Source: Helicobacteraceae bacterium (lineage in GTDB: Bacteria > Campylobacterota > Campylobacteria > Campylobacterales > Helicobacteraceae). Taken from it: DNA of 24,160 nucleotides. This document shows positions 23,744 through 24,160 of the stretch, in pieces (positions within the stretch are counted from its first letter, which is position 1; each line of letters opens with the position of its first letter). The position numbers were made by a program, and so were the translations under genes. The DNA is taken from assembly GCA_029258405.1 (NCBI GenBank), contig JARHYY010000098.1, positions 1-24,160 of the forward strand, given 5' to 3'. A model generated the notes under the pieces. The model worked only from the letters and a program-made list of their open reading frames with translations. It did not search any database and was not told the DNA's origin.

Positions 23744-24062
23744 TAAATTCTAAAAATTCAAATGAGAGTGTGAATGTTGAAAGGATTTACTTAATACTCC
23801 ATTAATAATAAATTAGATTACACATTATCACATAAACATAATTAAGTGAGCTAAAGAACATCAAAGCACTTAGAGATAAGCAAGTATAGCAAATAAAGAA
23901 TATTTATAAAGAATAATAATGATTTAATATACTATAAAATAGGAGCATGTACAAAAAACATTAATAATCTCAATAGCAATAATAAGCAGAAACATTTACT
24001 ATACAAATCATATGATATAGTTTTAATATTATTCCCCCAAACCACACAAACATTTCACATAT

Positions 24063-24138
24063 AGCTTGTTATATGTAATATTCATGTATCTCATAAGATA
24101 AACAAAGAATCTTTTATATATAGAGATTAATTACTTAC
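24063..24138 (-). repeat. Right copy of the long inverted repeat
   Basis: Read on the minus strand it matches 39-132 over 72 columns with three mismatches; it lacks the 22 bases at 76-97 and has TATA extra. A small hairpin overlaps its inner edge (24057-24076: ACATATA, GCTTGT, TATATGT). The first bases beyond each repeat edge differ between the two ends. Confidence 0.8.
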
Positions 24139-24160
24139 ATTATTGCATTCTTTATTCATA

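Larger units (their letters stand above)
23578..24160. other. Non-coding right flank
   Basis: 583 bases without a credible gene. It holds the frdB hairpin, a second hairpin at 23711-23743, and the inverted repeat copy at 24063-24138. A -10-like AT-rich run and AGGAG near 23925-23945 precede only a five-codon frame (MYKKH), so no gene is called. The base composition is similar to the left flank. Confidence 0.6.

Noticed and set aside
23941..23967. Tiny gene after AGGAG in the right flank
   Set aside because: The frame after the ATG is only five codons (MYKKH), too short to support.
39..24138. Composite transposon bounded by the inverted repeats
   Set aside because: No transposase or target duplication was seen, and the enclosed genes are mostly housekeeping.
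1..24160. CRISPR array, tRNA or rRNA
   Set aside because: No regularly spaced short repeats, no tRNA-like TTCGA arms and no rRNA segments were seen on either strand by eye.

Overview
The window is AT-rich DNA from a Helicobacter, probably an enterohepatic species. Evidence: frdCAB order, with FrdA, FrdB and FrdC residues aligning almost number for number with Wolinella fumarate reductase; a ribA-moaD-moaE-mog-moaC gene group that I recall from H. pylori; and Helicobacter-like codon and base use. No rRNA, tRNA, CRISPR array, transposase or integrase was seen.

Layout. (1) 1-2740 looks accessory. A repeat and small hairpins (1-285) precede two unrecognised, lysine/glutamate-rich genes (286-2719). 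The second has a faint HUH/HUQ-nuclease-like pattern. (2) 2794-10124 is a minus-strand run. Reading from its promoter near 10180: a secreted protein, a small cytosolic protein, a possible outer-membrane barrel, a Spx/ArsC-like protein, an NlpC/P60 lipoprotein, a metal-type ABC ATPase and permease, a small membrane protein, and finally a tightly coupled trio. The trio is a class I glutaminase-type hydrolase, a sugar-1-phosphate-type nucleotidyltransferase and a CysQ-type phosphatase. Its first two genes resemble Campylobacter Cj1417 and Cj1416, which make cytidine diphosphoramidate for capsule O-methyl phosphoramidate, and they are in the same order. (3) 10349-19949 is a plus-strand run: cca, ribA, moeA, moaD, moaE, mobB, a mog-moaC fusion, trpF, dnaQ and uvrA. 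From moeA to trpF the genes mostly overlap by 1-4 bases. (4) 20106-23577 is the fumarate reductase operon frdCAB with its own promoter and a 3' hairpin. (5) 23578-24160 is non-coding, with two hairpins and an inverted copy of the repeat found at 39-132.

How the genes work together. The moe/moa/mob/mog genes cover sulfur transfer to cPMP (MoaD, MoaE), pterin cyclisation (MoaC half), adenylylation (Mog half), molybdate insertion (MoeA) and a GTP-binding accessory (MobB). MoaA and MobA must be elsewhere. FrdCAB couples menaquinol oxidation to fumarate reduction. The most interesting items are the possible phosphoramidate module with CysQ in the place that the CysC-like CDP-amidate kinase gene (Cj1415) holds in C. 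jejuni, the mog-moaC fusion, the inverted repeats about 24 kb apart, and the unknown gene pair at the left end.
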